DNA of 64,000 nucleotides, from assembly GCF_031844705.1 (NCBI RefSeq), contig NZ_CP134609.1, positions 2,232,001 through 2,296,000 on the forward strand. The letters are read 5' to 3'. The stretch is from Streptomyces sp. ITFR-16. Its GTDB lineage: Bacteria; Actinomycetota; Actinomycetes; Streptomycetales; Streptomycetaceae. Below the pieces are notes generated by a model. It searched no databases and had not been told where the DNA came from. It saw only the letters and a list, made by a program, of their open reading frames with translations. The translations under genes and the position numbers were made by a program. Every line of letters starts with the position of its first letter. The first letter of the stretch is position 1. Shown here in pieces: positions 63,251 to 64,000 of this stretch.

Positions 63251-63853
63251 TTAACTCAGATACTGATTGAAACAGACCCCCACCGGCTTGCTGGCCAGGA
63301 CGTGCTTCCCCGTCTTCAGCGAGCCGCCGTCCAGGTAGATCTGACCGTCGTACAGGTCCATCAGAGCATACGCCTCCACCGTTCCGAACTTACCCTTGGG
63401 GACTTCGTATCGGGTTTGGTTGGAGATGGTGTACGACTTGGTCGTATCCCACCCCACGCCCGCCGAAATCACCCCCTTGGAAACACTCATCTCCGCCTTG
63501 GTGGTTGCAGATACGCTCTTGTCGACCGTCAGGACGAGCGTAGTTTTGCCATGACCGCTCGTCTGCTGGATCAGCTTGGTCGAACAGACCTGTCCCATAT
63601 GCTTCACGTTCTTGACGACCGGAGGCCTGGGACCACTTCTGGGCGATATCGGAGAAGCTGGCCCGCTCTCGGATTCCTCTGCTGAATCGACAGGCCCCGA
63701 GTAGTCCTGATTGAACTTCACCAAGGTATTCGGGCCGGGCTCGAAGGTCTCCTGCTGCACGCCCTTAGAGAGCTGCGCTTCTTCGTCGACCGCCAGTGCC
63801 GGCGTTGATGCTGCGAACCCCAGCACGAGTGAAGCCATCGTGATGACGGTCAC
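63251..63853 (-). CDS. Secreted protein of unknown function
   Basis: A 200-residue exported protein, GTG start, signal peptide ending ASTPALA. The mature part has a Pro/Ser linker, then a beta-rich region (TTLVLTVDKSVSATTKAEMSV; GWDTTKSYTISNQTRYEV) with two cysteines (QVCSTKL, GVCFNQY). The alternating Thr/Ser/Val pattern resembles aerolysin-like or other pore-forming beta-folds only loosely. Unrecognised. Confidence 0.72.
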   Translation of the reverse strand: MTVITMASLVLGFAASTPALAVDEEAQLSKGVQQETFEPGPNTLVKFNQDYSGPVDSAEESESGPASPISPRSGPRPPVVKNVKHMGQVCSTKLIQQTSGHGKTTLVLTVDKSVSATTKAEMSVSKGVISAGVGWDTTKSYTISNQTRYEVPKGKFGTVEAYALMDLYDGQIYLDGGSLKTGKHVLASKPVGVCFNQYLS

Positions 63854-63932
63854 CCTTGTTGAATGATGCGCGAATCCCCCATGGTCAACTGGTCGCCCCC
63901 CGAATTCCCCCGGGGGGAATCACAAAACTACG

Positions 63933-64000
63933 ATGGAACTCGTGTACACAGAACCCGATCTACCGTTTCTTGAGGTGGATCTGAGCTCTGTTCATCACAT
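63933..64000 (+). CDS. Possible start of an unidentified gene (partial)
   Basis: ATG at 63933 opens a frame to the window end (MELVYTEPDLPFLEVDLSS). No good ribosome-binding site; an inverted repeat ATTCCCC/GGGGAAT (63904-63920) lies just upstream. Too short to identify; could be chance. Confidence 0.35.
   Translation, partial: MELVYTEPDLPFLEVDLSSVHH

Overview
The window is chromosomal DNA from a Streptomyces or very close relative. GC is very high with G/C-rich third codon positions, GTG starts are frequent, many genes are coupled by ATGA/GTGA overlaps, and there are two conservon (cvn) operons, an AccB/AccE acyl-CoA carboxylase, an HU protein with a Lys/Ala tail and many Tat-type signal peptides. 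The gene order from mutM to accB follows, from memory, the conserved S. coelicolor core around recG, hupS, leuCD, gltX and cvn1/cvn2.

Region 1 (1-16 kb): a minus-strand housekeeping run of recG, rsmD, coaD, a coiled-coil protein, DUF177, rpmF, rnc and mutM, followed across a plus-strand insert by a DAK2/DegV kinase gene. RecG is interrupted at its Walker A lysine by a 339-residue intein. The intein begins with Ala, carries the Trp/Cys/Thr signature of class 3 inteins, and keeps a two-motif LAGLIDADG endonuclease. Between recG and the DAK2 gene, and on the opposite strand, lies a two-gene HSP90-like ATPase/TPR cassette. rpmB closes the region.

Region 2 (15.7-32.3 kb): thiamine kinases (thiD, thiL), a stand-alone AsnC sensor domain, a DUF3515 lipoprotein, ddlA, plsC-gpsA, cofC, hupS, leuCD with the divergent IclR regulator ndgR, a DUF4188/MerR pair around a perfect operator-like palindrome, a five-gene Gln/Glu tRNA array, a HAD hydrolase, gltX with an overlapping FAH-family gene, and a small protein with a duplicated NPRRT motif.

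Region 3 (32.3-45.2 kb): two tandem conservons (sensor kinase CvnA, roadblock CvnB, DUF742 CvnC, GTPase CvnD). The B and D paralogues are nearly identical while the A proteins diverge outside the ATPase core. The accE-accB carboxylase genes follow.

Region 4 (45.3-64 kb) is more accessory. It has a trypsin-like protein with an unassigned C-terminal half, then a glycan-degradation group (PL8 lyase, GH101 endo-alpha-N-acetylgalactosaminidase, GH64 beta-1,3-glucanase, DUF4185 protein) with a LacI-type operator palindrome, two small secreted wall-associated proteins, YceI, DinB, a thioredoxin-reductase-like/methyltransferase fusion with an HxlR regulator and operator, an NTF2-like protein and a methyltransferase. 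The right edge has two unrecognised exported proteins of lower GC and the possible start of another gene.
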